This document shows, piece by piece, positions 10,258 to 19,707 of a DNA stretch of 62,128 nucleotides; the stretch's first letter is position 1, and every line of letters begins with the position of its first letter. The stretch is taken from NCBI GenBank assembly GCA_015057445.1, contig SVEI01000009.1:1-62128 (forward strand), in the 5' to 3' direction. The translations under genes were made by a program, and so were the position numbers. The notes beneath the pieces are model-generated. The model was given only the letters and a program-made list of their open reading frames with translations, made no database searches and had not been told where the DNA came from. The stretch is from Lachnospiraceae bacterium (GTDB taxonomy: Bacteria > Bacillota > Clostridia > Lachnospirales > Lachnospiraceae).

Positions 10258-10299
10258 GTGGAAAAATGAATTTATATTTTAATTAGCGAGGAAACAAAT

Positions 10300-11802
10300 T
10301 TGAGAAAAGGCGAAATATATCAGGCAACAATAGAAAATTACGACTTTCCCAATAAGGGAAGCTTCACCATGGATGACAGAAAGGTAACAATAAAGGGAGC
10401 TCTTAAGGGGCAGAAAGTGGAATTTATGGTTACCAAGAGAAAAAGTGGAATGGCAGAGGGTAGACTACTTCAGGTTTTGGAAAAATCTCCAATGGAGGAT
10501 GTAACACCTGACTGTCCTTATTTTGGTATGTGTGGAGGTTGTGCTTATCAGACTATGTCCTACGAGAATCAGCTTAAGCTTAAAGAGGAGATGGTTAAAA
10601 AGCTTCTTGCACCTGTTGTTAATAGTAGCTTTAAGGAGATGCCTGGATATGAGGATAAAACCATAGAAGATGTGTGGGAGGGAATACTAGGTTCCCCAGA
10701 CCATGCGAGATATAGGAATAAGATGGAGTTTACCTTTGGAGATGAAAGTAAGGGGGGACCACTTGCCCTAGGTCTTCACAAAAAGGGAAACTTCTACGAT
10801 ATATTAAATGTTAGCGGTTGTAAGATAATTAAGGATGAGTGGAGCAAAATTCTAGATTATTCTTTGGAATATTTTAAAGAGAAAAATGTGCCATTTTATC
10901 ACAGAATGAGGCACGAGGGTATACTTAGAAATCTGGTTATTAGACAGTCTAAGGCTACAGGAGAATTTCTAATTAATCTTGTTGCTGCAACCCAGTGGAA
11001 TAAGTATGGATTTGCCAAGATTGATGGAGTGGATATGTCAGAACTATCTACAGAGAATTTTGATCTAGCAAAAATAGATGTGCTTAAGGGCTATGTAGAA
11101 GGACTGGTAAAATTAGCAGAAGCTTCAGATTTTAATGCTACAATTGCTGGAATATTATACACAGAAAATGACACTTTAGGAGATGTGGTTCAAAGTGATA
11201 GAACTGTATGCTTGTACGGACAGGATTACATTACAGAGGAAGTGATTGGACTAAAATTCAAGATTTCACCATTTTCCTTTTTCCAGACCAACACTAAGGG
11301 ATGTGAGGTACTTTACACCAAGGCTAGAGAATACATTATGTCTATGGTGAGTATGGACGGAACAGAAAAAAAGGTGGTTTTTGACCTATATAGTGGCACA
11401 GGTACCATCGCCCAGATGATGTCAACTGTAGCAGGGAAGGTAATCGGAATAGAGATAGTTGAAGAGGCTGTGGAAGCGGCAAAGGAGAATGCTAAGCTTA
11501 ATGGACTTTCTAATTGTGAGTTTATAGCAGGAGATGTTCTAAAGGCTATAGACCTTGTGGAGGACAAACCAGATGTAATTATCCTTGACCCACCAAGAGA
11601 TGGTATCAATCCTAAAGCCCTTGATAAGATACTTAATTTTGGGGTTAAAGAGATGGTATATATAAGCTGTAAGCCAACTAGTTTAGCTAGAGATTTGGTG
11701 GCTATTACAAATAGAGGATACAGGGTAGTGAAGGCATGTGTAGTTGACCAATTTCCTAGGACCACACATGCGGAGACAATTTGTTTGTTGTCAAGAATTT
11801 AG
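10300..11802 (+). CDS. rlmD: 23S rRNA (uracil-C5)-methyltransferase, RlmD/RumA family
   Basis: This TrmA/RumA-family enzyme is expected to make 5-methyluridine in 23S rRNA. A TRAM RNA-binding domain (residues about 1-60) is followed by a 4Fe-4S cluster motif with Cys72, Cys78, Cys81 and a distal Cys174. The SAM-binding loop is FDLYSGTGTIAQ, the catalytic motif is LDPPRDGINP and the nucleophile is Cys457 in YISCKPTSLARDL. The start codon is TTG at 10300, preceded by GCGAGGAAA; 500 residues is slightly longer than E. coli RlmD. Gram-positive genomes often carry several paralogues (RlmCD type), so the exact target uridine is not certain. Confidence 0.92.
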   Translation: MRKGEIYQATIENYDFPNKGSFTMDDRKVTIKGALKGQKVEFMVTKRKSGMAEGRLLQVLEKSPMEDVTPDCPYFGMCGGCAYQTMSYENQLKLKEEMVKKLLAPVVNSSFKEMPGYEDKTIEDVWEGILGSPDHARYRNKMEFTFGDESKGGPLALGLHKKGNFYDILNVSGCKIIKDEWSKILDYSLEYFKEKNVPFYHRMRHEGILRNLVIRQSKATGEFLINLVAATQWNKYGFAKIDGVDMSELSTENFDLAKIDVLKGYVEGLVKLAEASDFNATIAGILYTENDTLGDVVQSDRTVCLYGQDYITEEVIGLKFKISPFSFFQTNTKGCEVLYTKAREYIMSMVSMDGTEKKVVFDLYSGTGTIAQMMSTVAGKVIGIEIVEEAVEAAKENAKLNGLSNCEFIAGDVLKAIDLVEDKPDVIILDPPRDGINPKALDKILNFGVKEMVYISCKPTSLARDLVAITNRGYRVVKACVVDQFPRTTHAETICLLSRI

Positions 11803-11832
11803 CTATTGTATAAAAAGCGGAGGAGAAAAGAT

Positions 11833-14800
11833 ATGAAAATGAACATGAAAAAACTATTTAGAATCTTTGCAGTAGTATTGATTATTGCCCTTGTTCTAAA
11901 TGATTACAGGGGTGGATTAAGCACTAAAGCGGCAGAGACGGCGGATGGTCAAGCTTTGCTTAGTGGAATTAAGATTAAGAATCAGGGTACCAATACGGAA
12001 ATTAGTGCTGGTAACAAAATTACAGCCACTGATCAGCTTTTGGTAGAGTATTATTTAAATGATTTGTATCCACTTGGAAGTAGTAAAAATGTATCGGAAG
12101 GAACTACATATTATTTTAGTGTTCCAGATGAATTAAAGGTGTTATCAGGGGGGACATGGACACTTAGAGCAGGACAAAATACAGTAGGTACTTGTTCCTA
12201 TGATTCATCAAGCCATAAAATTCAGCTTACTTTTGATACAGGATTTTTCGATGCCAATGGATTTGCAGCAGATGGGGTAACAGGTGCATATATTGGATTC
12301 ACAGCATGTTTAGATGCTGACGATTTGGGAAGTCAGGACAATCAGTCCCTTACATTTAAAATTGCTGGTGGGGATTACACTTTTTCTTTTGAGTATGGTG
12401 AGGATGCTAAGGCAAGTAAATCTGGAGTTTATGATGAAGATTCTGAAACTATAACTTGGACTATTAGTGTAGATGAAGGAAGTAAAGATTACGACAAAGT
12501 AATGCTTAAGGATACTTTTTCTAATAATCAAAAATATGTAAATGGCAGTTTAAAGGAAAAGATTGGGGATAATGGAGCTTTTGTAGCGTGTTCAAATGTA
12601 ACAGTGTCAGGAAATACAATTTCTTATGAATTTGTTCCTAATGGTACTACTAGAACATTTACATATGAGACTAAGTTTACAGATGAAGCATTAGACCCAA
12701 GTAATGCTGTAAATGAGAAAATTAATTTAACTGCAACAAATAACGCAAGTATTGTAGATTCAAATAACACAAATAAAGAAATTGCTAATACTGGAGAGGC
12801 AACTGTTACTGCAACTGTGACAGTGGAGAGTCAATATCCTAGTACAGTAATACTTGATAAGGTTGGTAAATGGCATGTACGAGAGGACAATGGTCTTTTG
12901 TGGCATGTTGATGTCAACGAGGCCAAGCAAACCTTTGGCAATGACGTATATCTAATTGAGACAATTGGTGGAGCAAATGCTCAGACAGGTGATATAGAGC
13001 AGGTATTAGGTGATAATCCAATCAGAAATGTGAAAGTAAACAATCAGGAAGCCACAGCTGAGCAAATCGCCAAGATTACAATTCAGGAAGCGGGAGCAGG
13101 TTTTAAATCAAATGAGTACAAGATTTCTTTTGGGGACTTGCTAGATGGTAACCATGTTGAGTTTGATTTCTTTACACTTATGTCAGAAGATGAAATAGAG
13201 TTCTATCAGGGTAATAACCAAACTGAAGAGCTAGCTAGGAACGGAAGAAATACAGTAACTATGTATCAGACAAATACTGTATTAAAATCTGTTGATGCCA
13301 TAGTTCGTGCATATCCTAAGGTGTTAGATAAGACATTTGAGAATTACAATTATGGTACGCGTGAATTAGAGTGGAAGATTGATGTAAATTATGATTTTAT
13401 GAAGCTTGATGATGTAATATTAGAGGACAGCATTCAGGCGGGAACATTCGCAGATAAGGTTATAGTAAAGACATATGAGAATGGTGATTCTACATACGCA
13501 ACTGCTACAACACAGTTAACAGCTACACCTAATCAGGCTGGAATGTATTATCAGTACAATCAGCAGACAAAGCTACTTACAATTACTCTAGGAGACATTC
13601 CTCGTAATACAAAGTATGATGTATTAGTATATTCGGTTTTAGATCCAGAGGATGAGATTAATGATAATGGTACAATTAAAACATTATCTAATTACAACGG
13701 TACAATTGAGCTTAGTAACAAGGTTACTATGAAGAAGACAGGAAGTTCTCCAGTAACTGTAGAAGCCACAGGAACAATAGATAACAAGGTGTTAGAGAAA
13801 ACAGGCAAGGTAACTGGAGCAGGAGTTGCTTCCTACGAAATCAAGTTGAATCAGGCACAGATGGAGTGGCCAAGGCAGTCAGAAGTTATAGACATTATGT
13901 CTCCGGGAATGATGCTTGATGTAGCATCTATTCAACTATACGAAGCCAGTGTAGCAGAAGATGGTACAATGACTGCCACACAGCTTGTTGATAAAGATGC
14001 ATACCAGCGGAAACAGGAGATTTTAGATGCAGGCAATTCAGAAGGAGAGGCTGCAGGTTCTACTAAGCTTACTGTTGTATTACCACAGAATGCTGGAAAT
14101 AAGGCATATATTTTGAAGTATGATACTATTTTAGAAGAGGATACTACTTACGACAAGTTCACCAATAAGGTAAGTCTTCAGGGAGTAACTAACAAGGAAA
14201 CTAATACAGATACCCAAATCAGTGCACAGGACCTCAGAGGATATGGTGGAGCAACCGTAATAAATTACAGTAAGGTTAAAATAGTAAAGCAGAATGAAGA
14301 TCAGGAAGTTCTTGAAGGAGCGGAGTTTGCTTTGTTCTTGAATGGTGAAGAAGTAGATAGAAAAACCACTGATGAAAATGGTGAAATTATTTTCTCATAT
14401 TTGACACCAGACGCAATTTATACCATTAAGGAGATGAAGGCTCCAGTGGGTTATGTGAAGGACGACAGTTCTACTGGAACTTGGCAATTTATAGCTAAGG
14501 CAAAGGGTGACAAATATTATTTGGATAATCCACATGTATTTGTGAACAAGAAGGAAGAGGTTACAACAGAAGATACTACAACCACAACGGAAGAAGTAAC
14601 CACAGAGGATACTACAACCACAACGGAAGAAGTCACAACAGAGAATACTACAACTACTGAAGAAGACGTTACTACAGAGAATACTACAACTACTGAAGAA
14701 GACGTTACTACAGAGAATGCTACAACAGATAGCAATGATACAACTCAGGAGAATACTACTACAGAGGGCTCCAAGGGAGATGGAAATATAAACCAGGAAG

Positions 14801-14973
14801 GCTCTAAGACAGATGGTTCTACAACAGATGGGGATAAGAAGCAGGAAAGCAACAAGGATTCTGGCCCACAGACAGGTGATAATGAAGTATCTATGGTAGT
14901 ATTACTTTTTGTTATGAGTTTAGCTATGTTGTTATTGTTAGAAGGTAAGAAGCTTGGCAAAATAAAAAAATAG
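11833..14973 (+). CDS. Sortase-anchored adhesin with isopeptide-type domains and Thr/Glu-rich wall stalk
   Basis: I start at the ATG at 11833, which has AGGAG seven bases upstream; an in-frame TTG at 11806 lacks a site. A signal peptide (about residues 1-35, ending near TKAAET) leads into several beta-rich adhesin domains of the fibrinogen/collagen-binding type (about 40-790; note recurring DKVGKWHV, DKTFENYN and NKVLEKTGK lysine-containing starts). One SpaA/CnaB domain follows (about 810-895). A Thr/Glu-rich stalk of 12-residue repeats ends in GPQTGDN, a hydrophobic helix and a KKLGKIKK tail, a clear LPXTG-variant sortase signal. The protein should be covalently linked to the wall. No sortase gene is in the window. 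It lies 30 bases after rlmD and directly upstream of the glycan cluster. Confidence 0.88.
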   Translation: MKMNMKKLFRIFAVVLIIALVLNDYRGGLSTKAAETADGQALLSGIKIKNQGTNTEISAGNKITATDQLLVEYYLNDLYPLGSSKNVSEGTTYYFSVPDELKVLSGGTWTLRAGQNTVGTCSYDSSSHKIQLTFDTGFFDANGFAADGVTGAYIGFTACLDADDLGSQDNQSLTFKIAGGDYTFSFEYGEDAKASKSGVYDEDSETITWTISVDEGSKDYDKVMLKDTFSNNQKYVNGSLKEKIGDNGAFVACSNVTVSGNTISYEFVPNGTTRTFTYETKFTDEALDPSNAVNEKINLTATNNASIVDSNNTNKEIANTGEATVTATVTVESQYPSTVILDKVGKWHVREDNGLLWHVDVNEAKQTFGNDVYLIETIGGANAQTGDIEQVLGDNPIRNVKVNNQEATAEQIAKITIQEAGAGFKSNEYKISFGDLLDGNHVEFDFFTLMSEDEIEFYQGNNQTEELARNGRNTVTMYQTNTVLKSVDAIVRAYPKVLDKTFENYNYGTRELEWKIDVNYDFMKLDDVILEDSIQAGTFADKVIVKTYENGDSTYATATTQLTATPNQAGMYYQYNQQTKLLTITLGDIPRNTKYDVLVYSVLDPEDEINDNGTIKTLSNYNGTIELSNKVTMKKTGSSPVTVEATGTIDNKVLEKTGKVTGAGVASYEIKLNQAQMEWPRQSEVIDIMSPGMMLDVASIQLYEASVAEDGTMTATQLVDKDAYQRKQEILDAGNSEGEAAGSTKLTVVLPQNAGNKAYILKYDTILEEDTTYDKFTNKVSLQGVTNKETNTDTQISAQDLRGYGGATVINYSKVKIVKQNEDQEVLEGAEFALFLNGEEVDRKTTDENGEIIFSYLTPDAIYTIKEMKAPVGYVKDDSSTGTWQFIAKAKGDKYYLDNPHVFVNKKEEVTTEDTTTTTEEVTTEDTTTTTEEVTTENTTTTEEDVTTENTTTTEEDVTTENATTDSNDTTQENTTTEGSKGDGNINQEGSKTDGSTTDGDKKQESNKDSGPQTGDNEVSMVVLLFVMSLAMLLLLEGKKLGKIKK
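14554..14727 (+). repeat. 36-base tandem repeats encoding the Thr/Glu wall stalk
   Basis: Units begin at 14554, 14590, 14626, 14659 and 14695; four spacings are 36 or 33 bases. Each encodes a variant of EEVTTEDTTTTT. Near-identity at the DNA level suggests recent expansion and likely length variation between strains. Confidence 0.85.
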
Positions 14974-14992
14974 TAGGTAATAATGTTACATA

Positions 14993-16513
14993 ATGAAACT
15001 GGATAGAACATTAAATACAAAAAGAAATATCGTAGTAGGTGAAATAGATAAGTTTATAGATATTCTGTTGCCATTTATAGTAAGAACTATGATTATTCAT
15101 TTTTTGGCTACAGAGTATCTAGGCTTAATGAGTCTTTACTATGCCATTGTTCAGATGTTGAATTTGGCGGAGATGGGATTTGGTATGGCTATAACATTTA
15201 GCATGTACAAGCCTATTGCAGACGATGATTCAGTAAAAATAAATGCCCTGCTCAAGTTTTATACTAAGGTATATAGGGTAGTTGGAATCATTGTTCTTAT
15301 AGTTGGACTAGTTATTATGTATTTTCTGCCACACTTTATAAGTGGTACAGTTCCTGAAGATGCCAATATATATTTGTTATATCTGGTGTTTTTAATAAAT
15401 ACAGTATTAAACTATTTTGTGTATCCCAGTGCCAAAGCATTAATTACTGCCCATCACAGGGCTGAGCTTACAAGTAAATCGCATATTATTACTCAAATTA
15501 TTATGTACATAGCACAGATGCTAAGTGTATATTTTGCCAGAGATTTTTATTTGTATGCTTTGACAATACCAATATCCACAGTAGCCTATAATTTGCTATG
15601 TGCAAGGCAGGCAAAGAAGCATTTTCCTCAGTATTATGCAGAGGGTGACTTGGATGAAGAAGAGTATGGTGAGATAAAGAAACAGGTTATAGGTTTGATG
15701 ATTAGAAAGCTGGCAACCCTATCTCGAAATGCTTTCGATTCAATGTTTGTCTCCGCTTTTCTTGGCCTTGGTATAAATGCAATATATGGAAATTATTATT
15801 ATGTAATGGATGCCATAGTTATGATACTTGCAGTCGTAAAAACTTCCATGCTTGGGGGAGTTGGAAATAGTATTGCGGTGGAGAGTAAGGAGAAAAATCT
15901 TTACGACATGAATGTGATAAATTTTCTGTTTATGTGGATAGGAGGATTTTGCTCTATATGTTTGTTGTGCCTGTATCAGCCTTTTATGAAAATATGGGTT
16001 GGGGAAGAGATGATGCTTCCTTTTGGCATGGTAGTTATGTTTTCTTCCTATTTTTACATTCTTAAGATGGGAGATATTAGAACTCTATATGCAGAAGCTG
16101 CTGGTATTTGGTGGCAGGCTAGATATCTGTCAATTCTTGAGGCGGTAGTTAATTTGTTACTTAATTATCTGCTTGTAAAGTGCATGGGTCTTTACGGAAT
16201 TGTTTTAGCAACTATGATATCCTATATTATATTTAATTTTATAGGTGGAGGAATAATATTATTTAAGCATTATTTCACCCAAGGAGGTTTAGGAAAATAT
16301 TTTCTAACCAATATAAAATATATTGTTGTAACAGGTTTTGTGGCGGTTATAACTTACACAGTTGTGTCTTTGGTAGATTTTAATGGCATAGTTGGATTAA
16401 TACTTAAGGGATTAATCTGTGCGGTGGTGTCTATGCTGTTATATCTTGTAATTTATATAAAAACGAAAGAATTTAAGAATGCGGTACCTTTAATAAAGGC
16501 AATTCTGCGCTAG
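14993..16513 (+). CDS. Wzx-type polysaccharide flippase (MOP superfamily)
   Basis: This 506-residue polytopic membrane protein has about a dozen hydrophobic helices and the layout of MOP-superfamily oligosaccharide flippases. It begins with a helix pair containing TMIIHFLATEYLGLMSLY and has the long cytoplasmic loop around EEEYGEIKKQVIGLMIRKL. Its expected job is to flip the lipid-linked repeat unit made by the genes downstream. It is the first gene of the surface-glycan cluster and follows the adhesin by 19 bases with only a weak ribosome site. No polymerase or ligase gene is recognisable nearby, so the fate of the flipped glycan is open. Confidence 0.85.
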   Translation: MKLDRTLNTKRNIVVGEIDKFIDILLPFIVRTMIIHFLATEYLGLMSLYYAIVQMLNLAEMGFGMAITFSMYKPIADDDSVKINALLKFYTKVYRVVGIIVLIVGLVIMYFLPHFISGTVPEDANIYLLYLVFLINTVLNYFVYPSAKALITAHHRAELTSKSHIITQIIMYIAQMLSVYFARDFYLYALTIPISTVAYNLLCARQAKKHFPQYYAEGDLDEEEYGEIKKQVIGLMIRKLATLSRNAFDSMFVSAFLGLGINAIYGNYYYVMDAIVMILAVVKTSMLGGVGNSIAVESKEKNLYDMNVINFLFMWIGGFCSICLLCLYQPFMKIWVGEEMMLPFGMVVMFSSYFYILKMGDIRTLYAEAAGIWWQARYLSILEAVVNLLLNYLLVKCMGLYGIVLATMISYIIFNFIGGGIILFKHYFTQGGLGKYFLTNIKYIVVTGFVAVITYTVVSLVDFNGIVGLILKGLICAVVSMLLYLVIYIKTKEFKNAVPLIKAILR

Positions 16514-16525
16514 ATAAGGTGAAAC

Positions 16526-17554
16526 ATGAAGAACATTAAGATAATGGATTGTACTCTAAGAGACGGTGGTTGGATAAATGATTTTCGCTTTGGAAGTGAG
16601 AATATAGATCTAATTCTTAGTACAGTAGAAAAAGCAGGAATTGAATATATTGAGCTAGGTTACATGGATAAAAAATCTATACCAGAAGCTGGAAGAACTT
16701 TTCTCTCAAGCTATGAGGAATTAAGATTATTAGGTAAAAAATACAATAATCAGTGTAATAGAGTAGTTATGATTGACTATGGTAAGTTCTCTGTAGAAAA
16801 CTTGCCTGATTATGACCAAAATAATAACTTTATAGATGGAATTAGAGTATGCTTTCACAAAAAAGATTTGGAAGATGCCATCATTATGGGAAAAAGAATA
16901 GTGGCAAAAGGTTACAAGCTATTTGTTCAGCCTATGGTTACCACCAGATACAGTGATGATGAATTTAAGGAACTTTTAGATAAGGTAAAGACCAATATAC
17001 CGGAGTTTTCAGGGGTATATGTGGTGGATAGCTTTGGCTCTATGACTTGGGATGATATATATGACAGGTTGATGCTATGTCACAGAGAATTAGAACAAGG
17101 AAAAATTCTGGGATTACATCTGCATAACAATCTTAATCATGCATTTGAAAATGCCCAAAAAGCATGTAGTGTATTTAAAGATATACAGGAAAGAGAACTA
17201 ATTATAGACGGAACATTAATGGGAATGGGCAAGGGTGCCGGTAATGTGCAGACAGAGGACCTTGCAGATTTAATGAACAAAGAGTGTAATGGAGAATATG
17301 ACACAGAGGCTATTAAGTCTATTGTGGGTAAGGTGATTGCTCCAATAAGAGAATCCTTTGTGTGGGGCTGTACACCTGAATATGAGTTATCAGCTAGATA
17401 TCACACTACACCTAGCTATGCAAAAATGTTCAGCAAGAAAAATATTTCATTAGAGGACATGGAAGAGCTTCTTGCTAATATGCCAGATAATAAGAGAGAT
17501 TCCTTTGACAAAGAATTTGCAAAAGAATACCTTGCCAATGGAATTAAAGCATAA
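16526..17554 (+). CDS. DRE-TIM (HMGL-like) aldolase in a glycan cluster
   Basis: This 342-residue TIM-barrel protein belongs to the HMG-CoA-lyase-like/DRE-TIM metallolyase group. It opens with IMDCTLRDGGW, giving catalytic Arg12 and metal ligand Asp13, and carries the metal-binding pair His198 and His200 in LGLHLHNNL. A glycine-rich GMGKGAGNVQTE segment follows. Members of this type are annotated as 4-hydroxy-2-oxovalerate aldolase-like and recur in capsule clusters, where the substrate is unknown. Making or cleaving a 2-oxo acid that becomes part of the surface polymer is the natural inference. AAGGTG precedes the ATG, 12 bases after the flippase. Confidence 0.82.
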   Translation: MKNIKIMDCTLRDGGWINDFRFGSENIDLILSTVEKAGIEYIELGYMDKKSIPEAGRTFLSSYEELRLLGKKYNNQCNRVVMIDYGKFSVENLPDYDQNNNFIDGIRVCFHKKDLEDAIIMGKRIVAKGYKLFVQPMVTTRYSDDEFKELLDKVKTNIPEFSGVYVVDSFGSMTWDDIYDRLMLCHRELEQGKILGLHLHNNLNHAFENAQKACSVFKDIQERELIIDGTLMGMGKGAGNVQTEDLADLMNKECNGEYDTEAIKSIVGKVIAPIRESFVWGCTPEYELSARYHTTPSYAKMFSKKNISLEDMEELLANMPDNKRDSFDKEFAKEYLANGIKA

Positions 17555-17572
17555 GATTAAGAGGAAATTGAT

Positions 17573-19675
17573 ATGAAGGTATCGGTAGTTATTCCAATTT
17601 ACAATGTAGAGCCATATATAGGGGAATGCCTAAGCAGTGTTTGTGAACAAACCTATAAAGATTTAGAGATAATCTGTGTCCATGATGCAGGTCAAGACGG
17701 CTCTATAAATATAGCAAGAGAATATGCAAAAAAGGATGCCAGAATTACAATAATAGAAAATGAAACCAACCAGGGACTGTCCTTTTCTAGAAATGTAGGT
17801 TTAGATAATTCACATGGTGAATATGTATATTTCCTAGACTCGGATGATAAGATAGTTCCAGAAGCAATTGAGGAGTTATGTAGCATAGCCACTGCAGATG
17901 GTTTAGATGCGGCGGTTTTTTGCGCAGATTTTATATATGAAGATGAAAGCTTAAGAGAGAAGTTTTCTAGTAACCCTGCAGTATTTAAGGGTGAGTACCC
18001 TTATGTGTTGTCAGGGTTAGATTTGTTTATACAGTGGATGAAAATATGGGATTGGATGCCATCCCAGCCAAGATTTTTCTATAGAAGAGACTTCTTAGTT
18101 AATAACAAAATCAGGTACATAGAGGGTATGCTTCACGAGGATGAGATATTCACCTTTGATGTACTTATGAATGCACAGAGAATTAGAGTGGTTGATAAAC
18201 CATATTTTATAAGACGTTTCAGAGACAATTCCATCATGACCACAGGAATGTCTATGAGAAATGTTTTTGGATGCTATAGAATTCTGCAGCATGTTACTGA
18301 CATGTCAGTGAAGCTTAAAAATGAGACAGAAGTTGTTAAAGGAATAGAATTCTATCGTGAAAAGATAGCAAGTAATGCTAAGGGAAAGCTAAGAAGCGTA
18401 CAGGAAGGTGTGGGCGGAAATGAAACACACATCCCCATCTTATCTGTAGTGATTCCTGTGTACAATGTGGAGCCATATCTTGCAGAATGCTTAGACAGCG
18501 TGTTAGCTCAGAGTATGCTGGATTATGAAGTTATTTGCGTAGATGATGGTTCAACAGACAAATCTCCAGAAATAATGGGAAAATATGAAGGATTGGATCC
18601 AAGGATTCATTGTTATTATGAAAAGGTCAATAGAGGACAGTCAGTTGCAAGAAATATCGGACTAGAAAAGGCTTGTGGAAAATATGTTTATATGCTTGAT
18701 GCTGATGATAAAATCGCACCAGGAGCATTTGAAACTTTAACAAATTTATGTGAAGAAGATGACTTAGATATAATAGGATTTGAGAATCAGCAATTTGCTG
18801 ACAGCCCAGAATTTCAAGCCCAAGCAGATACTGTGTTATTTTCATATGAGGATGTTTGTGGCATATATCAGGGAAAGGATGGGTTTATTACCTGCGTAAA
18901 AAAAGATGTACTATCTCCAAGTGTGCCAACATTTGTAATAAAAAGAAAACTGATAGAGGATGGTCAATTGCGATTTGTGGAGAATATAAAGCATGAGGAT
19001 ATAGGCTTTATATTAGAGATGTTCTTAAAGGCTGATAAGGTAAGATTATTACACAAGAAGTATCTGCTTAGACGTTTTCGACCTAACTCAACGGTTACAA
19101 GCGGTTTTGCTGCAAAGCAGATGGAGGGGTATCTAAAGAGTTGGCAAAAATATTTTGACTTTTGTGATGTAGTTAAAAACAAGGAAAACTCTAACCAAGA
19201 GCTGGCTTTAAGCTTAGATAAGTGGAAGCGAGATGTTCTAGGAAGAATCCGAATGTTATACACGGAGACAAGAGAAGACGTTTATCACATGTCTGGTGGT
19301 TTTGTAGATGAGACCACAAGACGAATTTTAGAGGTTATAAGAGAAACAACATCTACTAGGGCAAGAGCAGAGTACATTATGGGTGTAGAGACTTGCAGCA
19401 GATTAGAACAGTGTGGCAAGGTTTATATCTGTGGTACAGGTCAGTACGGTCATAGAATGGTGGAGCTTATAGGTGCTCTTGATGTGGAGATAAAGGGAAT
19501 TATTTCAAAGGATAATGAGAAGAAAACCTTTAGAGGATTTCCTGTGGTTAAACCAGAAGAATTTTCGGAAAGAGATGCATGGGTGGTAATGGCGCACTCT
19601 CACTATCAATCACAGGTGTATCATGGGATACTTGATTCCATGGGTATTAAGAATTTGTTAGAAGTCAAATTTTAG
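17573..19675 (+). CDS. Tandem two-domain GT2 glycosyltransferase with C-terminal Rossmann-like domain
   Basis: Two family-2 GT-A domains lie in one 700-residue chain: residues about 1-270 (VSVVIPIYNVEPYI, LDSDDK) and 285-545 (LSVVIPVYNVEPYL, DDGSTDKSP, LDADDK). Each has its own DxD-type motif and a later HED motif (LHEDEIF, KHEDIGF). The first domain replaces the usual VDDGS with VHDAGQDGS, so its donor site may differ. The C-terminal ~95 residues contain KVYICGTGQYGHRMVEL and resemble a nucleotide-binding Rossmann fold as seen in PglD-like N-termini. The enzyme should add two sugars in sequence to the growing surface glycan. Acceptors and donors cannot be read from sequence. Confidence 0.88.
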   Translation: MKVSVVIPIYNVEPYIGECLSSVCEQTYKDLEIICVHDAGQDGSINIAREYAKKDARITIIENETNQGLSFSRNVGLDNSHGEYVYFLDSDDKIVPEAIEELCSIATADGLDAAVFCADFIYEDESLREKFSSNPAVFKGEYPYVLSGLDLFIQWMKIWDWMPSQPRFFYRRDFLVNNKIRYIEGMLHEDEIFTFDVLMNAQRIRVVDKPYFIRRFRDNSIMTTGMSMRNVFGCYRILQHVTDMSVKLKNETEVVKGIEFYREKIASNAKGKLRSVQEGVGGNETHIPILSVVIPVYNVEPYLAECLDSVLAQSMLDYEVICVDDGSTDKSPEIMGKYEGLDPRIHCYYEKVNRGQSVARNIGLEKACGKYVYMLDADDKIAPGAFETLTNLCEEDDLDIIGFENQQFADSPEFQAQADTVLFSYEDVCGIYQGKDGFITCVKKDVLSPSVPTFVIKRKLIEDGQLRFVENIKHEDIGFILEMFLKADKVRLLHKKYLLRRFRPNSTVTSGFAAKQMEGYLKSWQKYFDFCDVVKNKENSNQELALSLDKWKRDVLGRIRMLYTETREDVYHMSGGFVDETTRRILEVIRETTSTRARAEYIMGVETCSRLEQCGKVYICGTGQYGHRMVELIGALDVEIKGIISKDNEKKTFRGFPVVKPEEFSERDAWVVMAHSHYQSQVYHGILDSMGIKNLLEVKF

Positions 19676-19707
19676 TTTTATAGATTAAAAGGCAAAAGGA
19701 AAAACTT

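Noticed and set aside
14517-14735. Minus-strand open frame rich in Val and Ser opposite the adhesin stalk
   Set aside because: It is the antisense reading of the ACA/ACT repeats, has no ribosome site and no independent support.
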